The translations under genes and the position numbers were made by a program. From Symbiodinium sp. CCMP2592 (taxonomy: Eukaryota > Sar > Dinophyceae > Suessiales > Symbiodiniaceae): 64,000 bases of DNA. Where the stretch lies: positions 62,001-126,000 of the forward strand of contig CAJNDT010004735.1 in the NCBI GenBank assembly GCA_905221615.1, read 5' to 3'. Position 1 is the first letter of the stretch; every line of letters starts with the position of its first letter. The notes below the pieces were generated by a model that worked only from the letters and a program-made list of their open reading frames with translations, ran no database searches and was not told the origin of the DNA. Positions 61,850 to 64,000 of the stretch are shown here, one piece after another.

Positions 61850-63283
61850 GTGGGTTTCCTGATTCAGGCCTTCTATTGGCAACCGGATACAGCAGAGGGT
61901 TACACAGCCGCTTGCAGGGTCCCTCGACCTCGGGAACCAGTTGCCGAGCTGTTAGCGCCGTTCCCAGGCGCGCTGGCTTGGGCCCGCGGTGCACACGAGC
62001 AATGCGCGAATTCTACCTTGTACGCCATGAGCAACCAGCGATGCCGCATCGGTTGCTTGCCCGGACCCGGGCTCTTTATGAGCAAGCGTCTACCAGATAA
62101 AATGACTCAGTAGTCGGGCCGGCATTTGTGCACGGATACGGAGCGGGTGGCAAAATCTACCTGAGATCGCTGGACCACCTGCGGGCTCTGCCAACTCTCG
62201 CAGAGCGTCTCTGGGGCTGGAGGGGCAAACCGCCTGCGTGGGCGGTGGGACTCTATGGCCTTATGGGTGCTCCGGGATTTTGCATTGTTGGCCCTGAGCG
62301 GCCGGCCCTGGAGGGCGCCAGCCGTCCCCTGGAGTTTCGCTGTTTAGACGCAACTGCCGAGCGATCAGCGGCACACCCGCTGACTGGCACTGTACGAGGC
62401 TGGATCTGTTCGGAACTCGAGCGTCTTTGCCGAGGCTCCTCCCGAGCTGGTCAGGGGGCGCTAGCCAGCGATGTCACCCTGCTCGACGCGTACTTTGAGA
62501 GGGTGGGCCGTTTTGGCAGAGCACACTTAGATTCCACGACAGATGAGAACGACCTATCGCTGCCGGTCGAGAATCGCCCCATAAGGGTCAGGTGCTCTGG
62601 GGCGGCGGCATTCCATGTCCCGAGCCGTACGGAGGAATGGCAAGTGGTATGCTCGCAGCAATGCTATGGACCCACGGGGTGCCAGACGGAGACCACAGTG
62701 GAGGGTGACAAAAGACATCTGTTCGTTGAAGAACCGGCTCGGCTGGCCTACGCAGGTCAACACAGCAGCTTGCTACTGTCACCGGCGAGTGTGATCAGGA
62801 CGGCGCATGCCATGTTGGATTCACCCCTCAATCCGCCGGAGGTCTCGATGCTGCATAGACCATTTCAGCGCCTACGCCGCAGCTCGCATCTGCAGTCGCC
62901 ACATAGTGGTTGCCTCACTGCCTTGCTAATTTTCTTGACGGCGCTGAGGCCTAGTCCCCTGATTATTCACGGGTTCTCGGCGGGCAGCTACAATACCGCC
63001 GCAGCCCGGGCCCGGCAATTCTGCTGTGACCCCAGAGTGTGCCCTCCACCATGTAGTGCGCCTGGGTGCCCTAGGGATGCCGGACTTCATCTTCGATCAA
63101 CTCATACAACTACCGGTCACCCTGTGGCTGGTGCACGCTCAGGAGGACAAACTCTGCCCCTTTGCACCATTAGCCCAGGTCCGCTCGCAGTTGGACAGGC
63201 GCCTGCGGGCGGCGGGAGGCGGTTTTGTCTGGCTTTTAGGAGGGGCGACGGCTGCCCTTTTCGGCCCGAGCTGCCATGGATAA
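61850..63283 (+). pseudogene. Broken alpha/beta-hydrolase-like frame
   Basis: VHGYGAGGKIYLRSL (62126-62170) resembles the oxyanion-hole HGxGxG of alpha/beta hydrolases. IIHGFSAGSYNTAAARA (about 62963-63010) carries the nucleophile elbow G-F-S-A-G. After a frameshift near 63010-63030, VTLWLVHAQEDKLCPFAPL (about 63118-63174) fits the acid Asp strand-loop, and GPSCHG before the stop at 63281 could hold the His. The ~800 bp between is long for a simple hydrolase. It is broken by the shift and stop, so not functional as read. It may be an accessory domain of family X, since the KxWLLST segment follows directly. Confidence 0.4.
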
Positions 63284-63286
63284 CAA

Positions 63287-63742
63287 TTGCACCTGTTCCG
63301 TTTTCCGGTTTTTAGCGATTCGCCACATATGCGGGTCATGCGGACGCTCTTCCCGAATGCGGACCTCACGGACGCTGGCTTGGCCAGTCTGCAGAGCGCT
63401 CTGCCGCCCGCACTCTCGGCAGAGTTGACAGCGAACCAGGAGCCCGCTACCGCAGTAGTGGGCCGCCTTAAGGCATGGCTGCTCAGCACCATCGAACTAC
63501 ACCACATTACACCAGAAATAAGAGCGACTAGCGGGCTTCCAGCGCCGGTTGCCAGCGCGCTTGTGCGGCACACCCTGCCACGAGTTGTTGATTTCCTCTT
63601 CCACCTCTTCAATAAGGGCGCCACATTGGCGGACTCCACGGAGGAGGGCAGGCGTGAGCCACATAGGCACGCTGCTCCTAGCGCGAGAGTGGCAGGTTCC
63701 CCAGAATCTTTTGGTCACCATCACGGCAACGACGTGCACTAG
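63287..63742 (+). pseudogene. Family X KxWLLST segment
   Basis: Same phase as the end of the hydrolase-like frame after its stop. MRTLFPNADLTDAGLASLQS then LKAWLLSTIELHHITPEIRA, homologous to 45480-45660. Domain identity unknown. Confidence 0.5.
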
Positions 63743-63762
63743 CTTTGGGGCTTACCTGTTAA

Positions 63763-64000
63763 AGGTTGTGGCCTCTTCTCCGAGGGGCAATGTCCGCAAC
63801 TGGTTTTCCCACCTCGAACGGCAGTTCCCTTTTGAAGGCTCTGCGATCGTCCTGGAAGTGGGCGGCCCACCCCCCGTGAAGCTTGTGGGAATCTTCAAGG
63901 AACTACATATCAACCGCAAACGAGGTGAGCGTCCATACGACAGACACCTCAGGAAACTCAACCCCAGCTCTGTTGAGATTCTCGTTCACGAGTGGCCGGC
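63763..64000 (+). pseudogene. Family X NWFSHLERQF segment, runs off the window
   Basis: VRNWFSHLERQFPFEGSAIV then LEVGGPPPVKLVGIFKELHI is open to the window end and matches the decayed copy at about 59925-60000. This gives the family order: KxWLLST, NWFSHLERQF, GHPxxxxxW, RLLDxWP. Confidence 0.5.

Noticed and set aside
61988-62100. Histidine-phosphatase motif (FYLVRHEQP) in a short frame
   Set aside because: Only one short motif in a 74-codon frame that overlaps a family X relic; no second catalytic motif is seen.
1-64000. tRNA, rRNA or snRNA genes
   Set aside because: I saw no cloverleaf with A/B boxes or rRNA-like conserved stretch by reading; a covariance-model scan would be decisive.

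Overview
The window reads as nuclear DNA of a dinoflagellate, most likely a Symbiodiniaceae alga. The signs are very short introns with GA-AG and GC-AG borders, intron-poor same-strand gene runs, ubiquitin-like/RCC1-like proteins built of 'GSVVTWG' repeats, a Pif1-type helicase, a 'WEVxGGADKGG' domain typical of these algae, abundant microsatellites, and a large tyrosine-recombinase retrotransposon. There is one 100-N assembly gap (3321-3420).

Layout. 1-19.2 kb: genes and gene remnants on the + strand (Pif1-like helicase C-terminus, four small unknown proteins, a dual-specificity phosphatase, an ankyrin-like-tail protein, an RCC1-like repeat protein), with a 2.15 kb tandem duplication at 12.2-16.5 kb. 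Scattered through this block are about 30 copies of a short hairpin whose 20-nt loop (TCGACGCTGTCTTGCGAAAG) is nearly constant while the stem arms differ from copy to copy yet stay complementary. A hairpin starts 22-89 nt after the stop codon of every one of the eight + strand reading frames I accept there. 19.2-23.3 kb: a 0.7 kb direct duplication and AT-rich tandem arrays, with genes converging on it from both sides. 23.4-39 kb: recognisable coding lies on the - strand (WEVxGG-domain exons, a gene pair or single gene with a ubiquitin-like domain and an AN1 zinc finger, and a Ubl + RCC1-like protein); much of the rest could not be resolved into exons. 39-45.4 kb: repeat-rich DNA (a ~290-bp diverged tandem array, A-rich direct repeats, a perfect 20-bp inverted repeat).

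45.4-64 kb is mobile-element territory. A complete-looking 10,026-bp retrotransposon (48452-58477) has split direct repeats A1...B1-A2-B2 as in PAT/Ngaro-type tyrosine-recombinase elements. Its parts are two short coiled-coil ORFs, a tyrosine recombinase, an acidic ORF, a zinc-knuckle Gag-like ORF, then in the same frame after a single TGA a methyltransferase-like / reverse transcriptase / RNase H polyprotein. It interrupts the reading frame of an older repeat family; removing the element while keeping one AAG restores that frame, and a second uninterrupted copy of the family at about 60.4 kb confirms the join. The rest of 58.6-64 kb is decayed copies of that family, three copies of a 3'-end module ending in A-rich tails, and a broken alpha/beta-hydrolase-like frame.

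The best candidate for an undescribed system is the constant-loop, variable-stem hairpin family: its arms show compensatory changes between homologous loci and its positions suggest a 3'-end signal, or a mobile element that makes or uses flanking palindromes.
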